From positions 1 through 34,894 of the forward strand of contig JAVZSS010000004.1 of NCBI GenBank assembly GCA_044343155.1: a stretch of DNA of 34,894 bases, written 5' to 3'. The notes under the pieces are model-generated. The model saw only the letters and a program-made list of their open reading frames with translations. It did not search any database and had not been told where the DNA came from. This document shows positions 1 to 7,494 of the stretch, one piece after another. How positions within the stretch are numbered: position 1 is the stretch's first letter; every line of letters begins with the position of its first letter. The position numbers and the translations under genes are program-made. This stretch comes from SpSt-28 sp044343155. Lineage in GTDB: Archaea > Aenigmatarchaeota > Aenigmatarchaeia > CG10238-14 > SpSt-28.

Positions 1-738
1 TGGCCTATACTCTATTATTCTTGGCTCTTCATTATCAACATAAAAAACCCCAATTTTTGTAACATTATAATTTCCAACATTATCACTTGCATTAACATAA
101 ACTATCCAACTTGAATTATTTGGTAATAAACTTGTATTCCAAGGGACAATAAATGTATTTGTTTGATTATCAAAAATCATTTTAATCCAGCTCGAATTCC
201 AAGTTTCGTTTCCATAAGAAAAAAGAACTTCCACTCTTTCTAAATTAACTCCAGACAAAGTATCGTTTATTATAAAACTTAATTTTTTTCTATCACTAAC
301 ATAGGTTAAATTTGAATAAGGAAAGGCTAAACTTATTAATGGTGGACTTCTATCAACCAAAACCTCTAAGGGAGATGATTCGTTTCCATAGAAAGATTTT
401 CCATAAGAATTTGATACTGTAAAATAGTAAAGTAAATATTTTCCCTCTGCTAAAAGAGCTTCTAATCCAGGTACTGTAGTATTGCATATCCAGTAATTTT
501 CTTCCTGAAAACAATTCATTTTGATTTCTTTCCATATTGAAGTTGGATCTTTAACTCTAACATACAAATACCCTTCAATTGATAGGCTTGAAATAGCCTT
601 TATTGAAAAGACATCATTATCTTTTCCGTAAATATATGTACCATTTTTTGGATATTCATCAAAAAGCTCTGGCTGAGAAAAGGAAGGAAATAGAGTAAAG
701 AAAATCAATGAAAAAAGAAAAATAATAGCTTTGCTCAT
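1..738 (-). CDS. Exported Ig-like surface protein, 3' end outside window
   Basis: An open frame of 246 codons runs from an ATG at 738 to the left edge without a stop, so only the N-terminal part is visible. The protein starts with MSKAIIFLFSLIFFTLFPSF, a clear signal peptide ending near residue 21. After it come beta-rich stretches full of Asn-X-Ser/Thr sites (NGT, NCT, NES, NLT, NDT, NET, NSS), typical of archaeal N-glycosylated surface proteins. The region after about residue 130 (DRSPPLISLAFPYSNLTYV and onward) looks like a bacterial Ig-like or fibronectin-type domain, and a second such unit begins at the edge (VDNEEPRIIEY). It lies 28 nt downstream of the next surface-protein gene in the same direction, so the two are probably co-transcribed. 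The specific function is not recognised; an S-layer or adhesin role is inferred. Confidence 0.75.
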   Translation of the reverse strand, partial: MSKAIIFLFSLIFFTLFPSFSQPELFDEYPKNGTYIYGKDNDVFSIKAISSLSIEGYLYVRVKDPTSIWKEIKMNCFQEENYWICNTTVPGLEALLAEGKYLLYYFTVSNSYGKSFYGNESSPLEVLVDRSPPLISLAFPYSNLTYVSDRKKLSFIINDTLSGVNLERVEVLFSYGNETWNSSWIKMIFDNQTNTFIVPWNTSLLPNNSSWIVYVNASDNVGNYNVTKIGVFYVDNEEPRIIEYRP

Positions 739-766
739 AAATTAAATTCCTTTCTAATAATTAATC

Positions 767-2536
767 TTATTTCCAAACACAAACTCTAACATAAACCCTC
801 TTTATGCTTCCATCAGGGTTAACTATCAATTGAGGCACTTCTTGACAACTAACACTTTTCGCTCTTTTCATTTCTTTTTCCTCTTCTCCATAAACAAATT
901 TTACTATCAAAATCGTTTGATTAATAAAAACTTTTCCTGTTAATGCATCTGTGACATTAACATAAAGTATATAATTTCCTATTTGTTCTGGTGAAATAAA
1001 TTCACATTCATAATAACCCTCCATATTAGTTTGGGTACTACAAACCTTTTTATTACCAATGAAAATGTCTATAGAAGATAGTTGTATGTAGCTTTTATCT
1101 TTTCTAAAAGCATTTCCATAAACCTTTACTCCAGAATTCCAGAGATAATAGCTAGAATTTAAATTAATTGTTATTGTTCCATTTTGCCAAACAAGAAAAG
1201 TTGTGAAATTTGTTGAATAATCATTCTCACTATCCCAAACTATACAATATGCCTTATATTCTCCTAATGGATAGTAAGGAGCAGTATAATCTATATAAAA
1301 AGTATTTCCTATTTTATTTGCTGTGAAATTGTTCCAATTATTATTTGCATCTAAAATAGAAATATTTACATTTAAATTACAATTACTTTCAGATTGGCAA
1401 TCCTCTAAATCATAAACACTACATGTTATTTCTATTCCTTCCCCAGATTCTACTTCAGAAACATTTGTTGAAACTTGTAAAATTTTGGGAGGATTATTAA
1501 GAATGTTTATAAAAATTGAAGAGCTTGAAGATATATAACCTGAAGAATTAGAAAACGCAGTTATATTTTTTGTTCCTAAAACTGAATCATCTAGAGGAAT
1601 TTGCCATTTTATTGAATCTCCTATTCCAATTAAACTATTTTCAAAGTACCAATATGTTTCATGAGGTGGATATAAATTACAAGAAGAAGTTACTGAAGAG
1701 TTTAACCAAATTTCTTCTCCTCTATAAAAAGAAGAGTTATTTAATGGATATAGAATTGAAACATTGAGTATTTCAGTAATGGGAATTGAAAGAGTAAATT
1801 CATTATTAGTTTCATTAAGTTCTTTAATTTCATTTAAAGGATCAACCTTAACAACAACATTATTACAACTTACTTCCCAATCACAATAAGTTTTTGAATA
1901 TGATTTTTTAGTAACATTAATTATTTTAGAATCAAATAACACTCCATTTTCATAACAAGAAACATTTACATTATACGCATTTGCATCTCCATCATTAAAA
2001 ACTGTTATATTTATCCTAGTCAAATTACCAAAAATTGGCCTATCTTCATATTCAAATGAAGAAGAATTTATAACTAAATCACTTAATTGCTTACAACATA
2101 ATTTATTGGAATAATAATTGCATTCTGCAACGTGAGAATTTACATAATCATATAAAGAAATTATACAAGTTTCATCTTCATAACAACTACTTCTTATTTC
2201 ACATTCTATTGGATAAGTAAAATAGCCTACACAAAGTTTTAAGTTATAATAATCACCTTTAGCTACGTGAGAATTATTCATTTGATAAAATGAAAGAATT
2301 GGTGATGTTGAAATATTACAAGTTTGGTTGAAATAAGAATAGATTTGATCACAACAAATGTTATAACTATAATAACCACAATCTCCAGCATGAGAATTTT
2401 TAGTTGAATATAGAGAAAATAAGCATGTTTCTGATGGTAAACAAGATTGTGTTGTAATTCTACATGTTAGTGAATAAGAAATATTAAAAATTAGAAAAAA
2501 TACTAAAAAAAGAACTAAAAATTGTATTTGTTTCAT
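767..2536 (-). CDS. Cysteine-rich exported surface protein with CARDB-like domain
   Basis: The protein has 589 residues. Residues 1-22 are a signal peptide (MKQIQFLVLFLVFFLIFNIS...). Residues about 24-150 hold three related cysteine-rich units with a shared core, NSHVAECNYYSNKLCC in the best copy; the first copy has NSHAGDCGYYSYNICC and the middle copy is more divergent (NSHVAKGDYYNLKLC). Residues about 165-255 resemble a CARDB domain (cell-adhesion-related, with FNDGDANAYNVNVSCYENG and a closing NETNNEF). Two or three Ig-like beta units follow to the C-terminus, which ends in a short VYVRVCVWK. There is no C-terminal membrane anchor, so attachment would be through other surface proteins or the S-layer. 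It is the first gene of the operon with the partial gene at 1-738. Export is well supported; adhesion is inferred. Confidence 0.7.
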   Translation of the reverse strand: MKQIQFLVLFLVFFLIFNISYSLTCRITTQSCLPSETCLFSLYSTKNSHAGDCGYYSYNICCDQIYSYFNQTCNISTSPILSFYQMNNSHVAKGDYYNLKLCVGYFTYPIECEIRSSCYEDETCIISLYDYVNSHVAECNYYSNKLCCKQLSDLVINSSSFEYEDRPIFGNLTRINITVFNDGDANAYNVNVSCYENGVLFDSKIINVTKKSYSKTYCDWEVSCNNVVVKVDPLNEIKELNETNNEFTLSIPITEILNVSILYPLNNSSFYRGEEIWLNSSVTSSCNLYPPHETYWYFENSLIGIGDSIKWQIPLDDSVLGTKNITAFSNSSGYISSSSSIFINILNNPPKILQVSTNVSEVESGEGIEITCSVYDLEDCQSESNCNLNVNISILDANNNWNNFTANKIGNTFYIDYTAPYYPLGEYKAYCIVWDSENDYSTNFTTFLVWQNGTITINLNSSYYLWNSGVKVYGNAFRKDKSYIQLSSIDIFIGNKKVCSTQTNMEGYYECEFISPEQIGNYILYVNVTDALTGKVFINQTILIVKFVYGEEEKEMKRAKSVSCQEVPQLIVNPDGSIKRVYVRVCVWK

Positions 2537-2588
2537 AAATAATTTATCTACATTTCAAAAAACTTTTATACTCAAAGTAAATACTTAT

Positions 2589-3689
2589 ATGAGAGAGTTT
2601 TCACTACTAGGTGAAAACAAAAACAAAACTGAAAAATTAGAATTAAATTTAAAAAACCTGGAGATTGAACTAGAGATAGCTATAGATGTTTATATTCATC
2701 CTTCACAAAAAACCCAACCATGCTTTGTTGATACCCCAATTGATCTTTGTGAAGGAAAGGCTCACAATTTTATTGAAAACTTAAAAAACTGTAAGTTTAA
2801 TGTATGTGAAAAAACTTTTAGTGAAATAAAAGAACTCCATGATATTGTATTTAAAGGAGAAGAACCACCACTTTTCGAACACCCGATTTTCTTATTTGAC
2901 AAATCTCTACAAAATTTGTCTTATCTTTTAAAAAAATTAAATGAATACTCAAAAACATGTACAGTTTTGGTTGGTCGTTCCTCCCGTTTAGCATTTCTTT
3001 ATTTGGTTTTAGAAACAGACTTAGAAGATCTATATTGGCTTCGATCAAGAAATGAATCAAAAAGTGGACTTAAAGATTTTTCTGTAATGAGTGGTATGGC
3101 ACAATTAGGTAGAGAAATAAAATCAAAAAATTATGAAATAGTTGTTATTGTAGATGACTTGGCAATAAGAGGGCAAACCATTGATGATATTAGCAATTCT
3201 TTAAAACAAATAGTTAAAAACTATAAGGTAAAAATAATTGGAACTCCTCTATTGTTTGATGCATCTACCTGGATTTATTACCATTATCCTAATAGAGAGG
3301 TTCCTGATTTTGAGGAATGTTACGGAATTTACCTGGATTTGTTTTTAAATAAAAGAAAAATACAGAAAGAAAGAAAATTGAATAAAATATTTGAAAATTT
3401 TTACCAAACTCCAAAAATTGGACCAGTAACTGTATTTGCTCCGTATACAAATACTCTTTCACACGTTACAGGCGACACTATAGAAAAATATTATTATTTG
3501 TTGGATGTGTCTAAAGGTCCACACAATAAAATTGATAAAAATTATTGGAAATATTATAGGAAATTGGAAGAGTTAGAGGAGTCTGTAAGAAAAATAGCTT
3601 TTGGACTGAGTAATAATTATACTAAGATTATAGAAAATAACACAGAAAGATTTTCAGACAGAATAGTTATACTACCAAGAACAAGATAG
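2589..3689 (+). CDS. Phosphoribosyltransferase-like protein of unknown substrate
   Basis: The protein has 366 residues, is soluble and has no signal peptide. Residues 185-197 (VVIVDDLAIRGQT) match the PRPP-binding loop of type I phosphoribosyltransferases: hydrophobic strand, two acidic residues, then G-X-T. Residues about 125-145 (TVLVGRSSRLAFLYLVLE) fit the preceding strand and pyrophosphate loop with a small-residue turn. The rest (about 1-110 and 250-366) is specific and not recognised. Such stand-alone domains occur in nucleotide salvage enzymes and in predicted biosynthetic or stress proteins, so no reaction can be assigned. It ends tail-to-tail with the 16S gene; the pre-16S processing stem starts 5 nt after its stop. 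It diverges from the surface-protein operon with 52 nt between starts. Confidence 0.6.
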   Translation: MREFSLLGENKNKTEKLELNLKNLEIELEIAIDVYIHPSQKTQPCFVDTPIDLCEGKAHNFIENLKNCKFNVCEKTFSEIKELHDIVFKGEEPPLFEHPIFLFDKSLQNLSYLLKKLNEYSKTCTVLVGRSSRLAFLYLVLETDLEDLYWLRSRNESKSGLKDFSVMSGMAQLGREIKSKNYEIVVIVDDLAIRGQTIDDISNSLKQIVKNYKVKIIGTPLLFDASTWIYYHYPNREVPDFEECYGIYLDLFLNKRKIQKERKLNKIFENFYQTPKIGPVTVFAPYTNTLSHVTGDTIEKYYYLLDVSKGPHNKIDKNYWKYYRKLEELEESVRKIAFGLSNNYTKIIENNTERFSDRIVILPRTR

Positions 3690-3693
3690 ATAG

Positions 3694-3729
3694 TTTTTCA
3701 TGCCTTAGAGGTAGGGTTTTGTTCCCCGC
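3694..3729 (-). other. 3' half of pre-16S processing stem
   Basis: This flank pairs with 5879-5912 upstream of 16S: 9 bp (3694-3702 with 5904-5912), then 16 bp (3703-3718 with 5885-5900), then 6 bp (3724-3729 with 5879-5884). Unpaired nucleotides lie on opposite strands (5901-5903 and 3719-3723), giving a bulge-helix-bulge-like form. In Archaea such stems bracketing 16S are cut by the tRNA splicing endonuclease. The complementarity is seen directly; the cleavage is inferred. Confidence 0.8.
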
Positions 3730-3766
3730 TCCAAAATTAAGGAGGTGATCCAGCCGCACCTTCCAG

Positions 3767-3853
3767 TTGCCGAGTTAGCAGAGATTTAATCACCTCCTTA
3801 CTCATCATCAATCAGAGTCAAGCCATTTTTTCATCTAACTCTCTGCTAACCCT
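3767..3853 (-). other. 16S intron 6 (after E. coli 1513, helix 45), 87 nt
   Basis: Structure: central helix GCCG with CGGC, 5' bulge UA^A(G), 3' bulge AA^C, inner helix GUUAGCAGAG with CUCUGCUAAC. The 5' bulge is 3-4 nt, so this is an imperfect BHB. Splicing gives GCCGUA joined to CUGGAAGGUGCGGC, an 8-bp helix 45 with the universal GGAA loop. The intron contains UAAGGAGGUGAU (3800-3789), a perfect 12-nt complement of the 16S 3' end, and UGGCUUGAC (3825-3817), complementary to helix 44. Confidence 0.88.
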
Positions 3854-3865
3854 TACGGCTACCTT

Positions 3866-3924
3866 GTCGCCGGTAGCCAGACATTAAACATCATCATTCG
3901 AGCTTTTAACTCGTCTGGCCGCCC
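3866..3924 (-). other. 16S intron 5 (after E. coli 1501), 59 nt
   Basis: BHB seen: central helix CGCC with GGCG, bulges AC^G and AC^A, inner helix GCCAGAC with GUCUGGC plus two further G-C pairs. Splicing yields AAGUCGCCACAAGG. This has the right length against the near-universal AAGUCGUAACAAGG but carries CC for UA. The ends are less certain than for the other introns for that reason. The intron holds GGCUACC, complementary to GGUAGCC of the following 12-nt exon (3865-3854). Confidence 0.75.
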
Positions 3925-3995
3925 GTGGCGACTTAGCCCCCCTCGCGGAGCTCCCACTCGACCTTTCGGCCTCGAGGGAGCTCCACTCGGTTGGC

Positions 3996-4032
<37 letters not shown>

Positions 4033-4041
4033 GGCGAACGC

Positions 4042-4130
4042 TTTCATGCTAGCCGGAAGATCATTTCCCACATTTCCTCATTTTTTAAAATTCGTAGTGG
4101 TGCATGTAAATCATACTCTTCCGACTAACA
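4042..4130 (-). other. 16S intron 4 (helix 43 loop), 89 nt
   Basis: BHB seen: outer helix GGCGGACG with CGUUCGCC, central UCAU with AUGA, bulges CA^U and AA^G, then a 12-bp inner helix GUUAGUCGGAAG with CUUCCGGCUAGC (two G-U). Splicing leaves an 8-bp helix 43 closed by the 7-nt loop UCAUCAG, as in other Archaea (UCAUCAU). The intron carries CAUGCACCAC (4106-4097), complementary to the exon end that abuts intron 3. Confidence 0.93.
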
Positions 4131-4158
4131 TGATGACGTCCGCCTACTAGGGATTCCG

Positions 4159-4195
<37 letters not shown>

Positions 4196-4443
4196 GGGCG
4201 CGCTTTTAGGGGATTTGCTTCCCCTTTCGGGGTTGCATCCCTTTGTAGCGCGCATTGTGACGCGCGTGTGGCCCAGGGCTTTCGGGGCATACGGACCTAC
4301 CGTCGCCCCCTCCTTCCTCCCACTTATCGCGGGCAGTCCCCCATGAGTGCCTGCCTTCCGGAGAAGGCAGTAGCAACATGGGGCGGGGGTCTCGCTCGTT
4401 AACCGACTTAACGGCACGCCTCACGGTACGAGCTGACGATGGC

Positions 4444-4674
4444 TTTGCAGAAGAATAGCCCTTTTCAAAAGAGTAAGTATTTTTCAATGAAACTTGTCTA
4501 TTTTTTCCCAATTAATTCTAAATTCCTCACTTTTGTATTTATTCAAACTTAACTTCGATCTTTATACCATTACGATACACTTCTGGACTGGGATGACATT
4601 TTTCCTTTTTCATACTTATTAGTGTATATCTCATACATTTGTTACAAACTTTTTTGATTTAGGGCTATTCTTCT
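4444..4674 (-). other. 16S intron 3 (near E. coli site 1068), 231 nt
   Basis: This is the longest intron. BHB seen: central helix UGCA with UGCA, bulges UG^A and AA^G, 12-bp inner helix GAAGAAUAGCCC with GGGCUAUUCUUC. Splicing restores GGUGGUGCAUG joined to GCCAUCGUCAGC, the universal sequence here. This is a known insertion region for archaeal 16S introns. It is strongly AT-rich. No LAGLIDADG frame is present; 231 nt is too short for a homing endonuclease. Confidence 0.95.
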
Positions 4675-4927
4675 CATGCACCACCTCTCGGCTCGTCTGG
4701 TAAGGTCTTCAGCCTGACCTTCATCCTGCCGTCGGCCCTGGTAAGGTTCTCGGGGTTGAGTCCAATTGAACCGCACGTCCCACCCCTTGTGTGCTCCCCC
4801 GCCAATTCCCTTAAGTTTCACCCTTGCGGGCGTACTCCCCAGGTGGCCCGCTTAACACCTACGCTCCGCCACCGCACGCTCCCGAAGAGCGTGCGACAGC
4901 AAGCGGGCATCGTTTACGGCTAGGACT

Positions 4928-5064
<137 letters not shown>

Positions 5065-5140
5065 TCCCTCACCGTCGGACCCGTTCCAGGCAGCCGCCTT
5101 CGCCACTGGTGGTCCGCATGGGATTACAGGATTTAACCCC

Positions 5141-5249
5141 TTAGGGTGAATAGTGTGCTAAGATTCTGATCTCTAGTGAAAATTATAGCTTCATGATAAT
5201 TAAAAATTTCTTTTCATCGCATAAGCTCAAAGGTACGCACACTATTCAT
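5141..5249 (-). other. 16S intron 1 (near E. coli site 688), 109 nt
   Basis: BHB seen: exon GGGG pairs with intron CCCU (one G-U) as the 4-bp central helix. The bulges are UA^A and AA^G. The inner helix is 12 bp, UGAAUAGUGUGC with GCACACUAUUCA. Cutting after the second bulge nucleotide joins CAUGGGGUA to GGGGUUAAAUCC, matching the archaeal consensus GGGUAGGGGUGAAAUCC. There is no reading frame of note. An 8-nt block (5232-5239) is complementary to the exon at 5257-5264. Confidence 0.9.
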
Positions 5250-5878
5250 TACCCCATGCGTACCGCTGCCCTCTCCCGGTCCCGAGCCTAGCAGTATCTC
5301 GAGCAAGCCCTGCAGTTTGCTGCAGGATTTCACTCGAGACTTGCTAGGCCGGCTACGGACGCTTTAGACCCAATAATCGTGACCACCACTCGGGGCGCGG
5401 GTATTACCGCGGTGGCTGGCACCCGTCTTACCCACCCCTTCCTCGCCCTCCCGTTTACAGAGGGCAACAGCCCGTGCAAAGCACGGGCACTCCGGGTCCC
5501 CTCGTCGGGCGTTAGCCCATTGCGAAGGTTTCGCGCCTGCTGCGACCCGTAGGCCCTGGACTCATGTTTCAGAGTCCATCTCCGGGCTCCCACTCTCATG
5601 GCCCGTAGGCGTTATCGGCTTGTCGGGCCATTACCCCGACAACAACCTGATGCCCCGCAGTCCCATCCTAGGGCGGCTACGAACGCCATTTCGGTGTAAG
5701 GGCCTTCCAGCACCTTACACCTATGGGGTATTAGCCCCAGTTTCCCGGGATTATCCCCCTCCCTAGGGTAGGTTGACTGCGTATTACGGAGCAGGACGCC
5801 GAGGGCTTACCCCTCACGACTCGCATGGCTTAGTCGGACCCGGATAGCGGTGGTCTCTGGCGGGATCAGCCAGAATTG

Positions 5879-5912
5879 GCGGGGAACCCTACCTCTAAGG
5901 TCTCATGAAAAA
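5879..5912 (-). other. 5' half of pre-16S processing stem
   Basis: It is complementary to 3694-3729 downstream of 16S (blocks of 9, 16 and 6 bp separated by bulges on opposite strands). The mature 5' end follows within about 3 nt of the inner helix, so the stem closes almost directly on the mature rRNA. Confidence 0.8.
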
Positions 5913-5921
5913 TCAACCTTA

Positions 5922-6019
5922 CCTTGAGTTTTTTCACTCAAGGACAATTTTTGCTCGCCTCGACCAGATTTATCATCGAAAAGCGAACACGCTTTCTCCA
6001 AATCCAACACCAAGCGAGC
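5922..6019 (-). other. Structured 5' leader of pre-16S
   Basis: There are two hairpins between promoter and processing stem. Distal: GCUCGC pairs with GCGAGC (6019-6014 with 5958-5953). Nested inside it are GAUUU with AAAUC and AAAGCG with CGCUUU around UGUU. Proximal: CCUUGAGU with ACUCAAGG (5943-5936 with 5929-5922) around a 6-nt loop. The inverted repeats are seen; whether this is only a leader or also a stable small RNA is unknown. Confidence 0.55.
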
Positions 6020-6040
6020 TATTAATATTTATCTCACATA

Positions 6041-6048
6041 ATTTAAAT
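6041..6048 (-). promoter_or_regulatory. Probable 16S promoter (TATA box ATTTAAAT)
   Basis: On the minus strand, AAACTATTTAAATTA gives a purine-rich BRE followed by an AT box. It sits about 20-25 nt ahead of the first leader hairpin, the expected distance to the start site. The box is palindromic and could also serve the plus-strand gene at 6081, whose ATG is about 33 nt away. Confidence 0.5.
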
Positions 6049-6080
6049 AGTTTTTCTCTTATCAATGAAAAATATTAAAA

Positions 6081-6701
6081 ATGTTAATAGTGGGAATAGA
6101 TTTAGCGGGAAGTGAAAAAAGGAACACGGGAATATGTATCTTAGATGAGAAGCTAAACGCATCTTGTCTAACATTAAATACGGATAAAGAAATTATTGAA
6201 CTTATTAAAAAAGTTGAACCAAAAATAATAGCAATAGACGCTCCTCTTAGTTTACCTATTGGAAGGAAGAATTTAAAGAAAGTTGGTCCGCATCTAAGAG
6301 AATGCGACAGAGTCCTATTAAAGCTCAAAATCAAATTTTTTCCACTCTCATTGGGGCCAATGAGAAAGTTAACTCATAGGGGGATAAAGTTAAAGAAAAA
6401 ATTTGAAAGACTTGGATTTAGAGTAATTGAAGTTTATCCTGGTGCAACACAAGATATATTGAAAATTCCTCGTAAGCAAAATGGTTTAGAAAATCTAAAA
6501 AAAGGTTTAATTGATTTAGGAATAAGAATAAATAAAGAAAATATTAATGCTGATGAATTAGACGCAATAACAGCTGCTTATACCGCATATCTTTTTTTAA
6601 AAAAAGAAGCTATTGAAATAGGTAATAAAGAAGAAGGTACAATAGTAATTCCTAAAATTAAAAGTTTGCAAAAGATAAATAGTTATGATAAGAGAGGCTA
6701 A
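6081..6701 (+). CDS. DUF429 family protein (predicted RNase H-fold nuclease)
   Basis: The protein has 206 residues. Residues 4-17 (VGIDLAGSEKRNTG) provide the first strand with the conserved Asp of the RNase H-like fold. Residues about 50-61 (IIAIDAPLSLPI) are the second acidic strand, typical of DUF429 proteins. A C-terminal DELDAITAAYTAYLF helix supplies the third acidic pair. This pattern fits DUF429, a predicted nuclease family without an established substrate. The gene overlaps the start of the MEMO1-like gene by 17 nt, so the two are translationally linked. The start is the first ATG, just after an AT-rich stretch, with no Shine-Dalgarno. Confidence 0.75.
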   Translation: MLIVGIDLAGSEKRNTGICILDEKLNASCLTLNTDKEIIELIKKVEPKIIAIDAPLSLPIGRKNLKKVGPHLRECDRVLLKLKIKFFPLSLGPMRKLTHRGIKLKKKFERLGFRVIEVYPGATQDILKIPRKQNGLENLKKGLIDLGIRINKENINADELDAITAAYTAYLFLKKEAIEIGNKEEGTIVIPKIKSLQKINSYDKRG

Positions 6702-7494
6702 ATTTGCTGGATTTTTTTATCCAAAATCAAAAAAAGAGATTGAAAAAGTTTTAAAAGATTTTTTTGAAAAAGTTAAATTAGATAAAATTAAAGAAGAAAT
6801 TATCGGCATCATTGTACCGCATGCGGGATATATTTATTCTGGTTTAACTGCTACTTATGCATACTCTCTTCTTCCAAAAAATATTTTTCGCGCAGTAATA
6901 ATTGGACCTAATCATACTGGTTTGGGGAAAGAAGTTTCTGTTTTTTATAAAGGTAAGTGGAAAACTCCACTAGGTGAAGTAGAAGTTGATGAAAACTTTT
7001 CTAAAAAAGTTATCGAAAATTCTCTTTTTGCTAAAGAAGATTTTGAAGCACATTTAGAAGAGCATTCAATTGAAGTTCAAGTTCCTTTTCTTCAATTTTT
7101 ATATAAAAATAATTTTAAGATTGTTCCTATTTGTTTAATGAATCAATCAATTAGTGTCGCAAAAGATTTAGCAAATGCTTTAGTTAAAACGAATGAAGAG
7201 TTTTTACTAATTGCAAGTTCAGATTTTACTCATTATGAAAATTACGCTTCTGTTAATGAAAAAGATGAAAAGTTAATTGACGCTATAATTTCTTTAGATT
7301 TAGAAAAGTTTTACAAAACAATAAATAAGTGGAAAATTAGTGCATGCGGCTATGGAGCTATTGCAGTCCTTATGGAAATAACTAAAATTTTAGGTGGAAA
7401 AATCAAACTTGTTAAACACTCTACTAGCGCAGAAGTAAGTAAAGATTATCTAAATGTTGTAGGTTATGCCTCTTTAATATCGTTTAAGGAGTGA
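6685..7494 (+). CDS. MEMO1 family protein (AmmeMemoRadiSam system protein B-like)
   Basis: The protein has 269 residues, the usual length for archaeal MEMO1 homologues. The family's metal-ligand histidine motifs are visible: PHAGYIYSG (residues 45-53), GPNHTG (74-79), EEHSIEVQVPF and SSDFTHYE, followed by SACGYGAIA, where the cysteine lines the pocket. MEMO proteins are related in fold to LigB-type non-heme iron dioxygenases. In archaea they are often grouped with an AMMECR1 protein and a radical SAM enzyme; neither partner is in this window. It converges on the splicing-endonuclease gene with an 11-nt overlap of the 3' ends. The exact reaction in archaea is unknown. Confidence 0.88.
   Translation: MIREAKFAGFFYPKSKKEIEKVLKDFFEKVKLDKIKEEIIGIIVPHAGYIYSGLTATYAYSLLPKNIFRAVIIGPNHTGLGKEVSVFYKGKWKTPLGEVEVDENFSKKVIENSLFAKEDFEAHLEEHSIEVQVPFLQFLYKNNFKIVPICLMNQSISVAKDLANALVKTNEEFLLIASSDFTHYENYASVNEKDEKLIDAIISLDLEKFYKTINKWKISACGYGAIAVLMEITKILGGKIKLVKHSTSAEVSKDYLNVVGYASLISFKE

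Noticed and set aside
4444..4674. Homing endonuclease or C/D guide in the 231-nt intron 3
   Set aside because: No LAGLIDADG frame fits, and the only complements to 16S found (two 8-nt matches to the conserved AAACUUAA region) are expected by chance at that length. No CUGA is present.
5922..5943. Hairpin as a terminator of the upstream plus-strand or minus-strand unit
   Set aside because: It lies between the 16S promoter and the mature 5' end with no U tract after it in the sense direction, so it is part of the leader.
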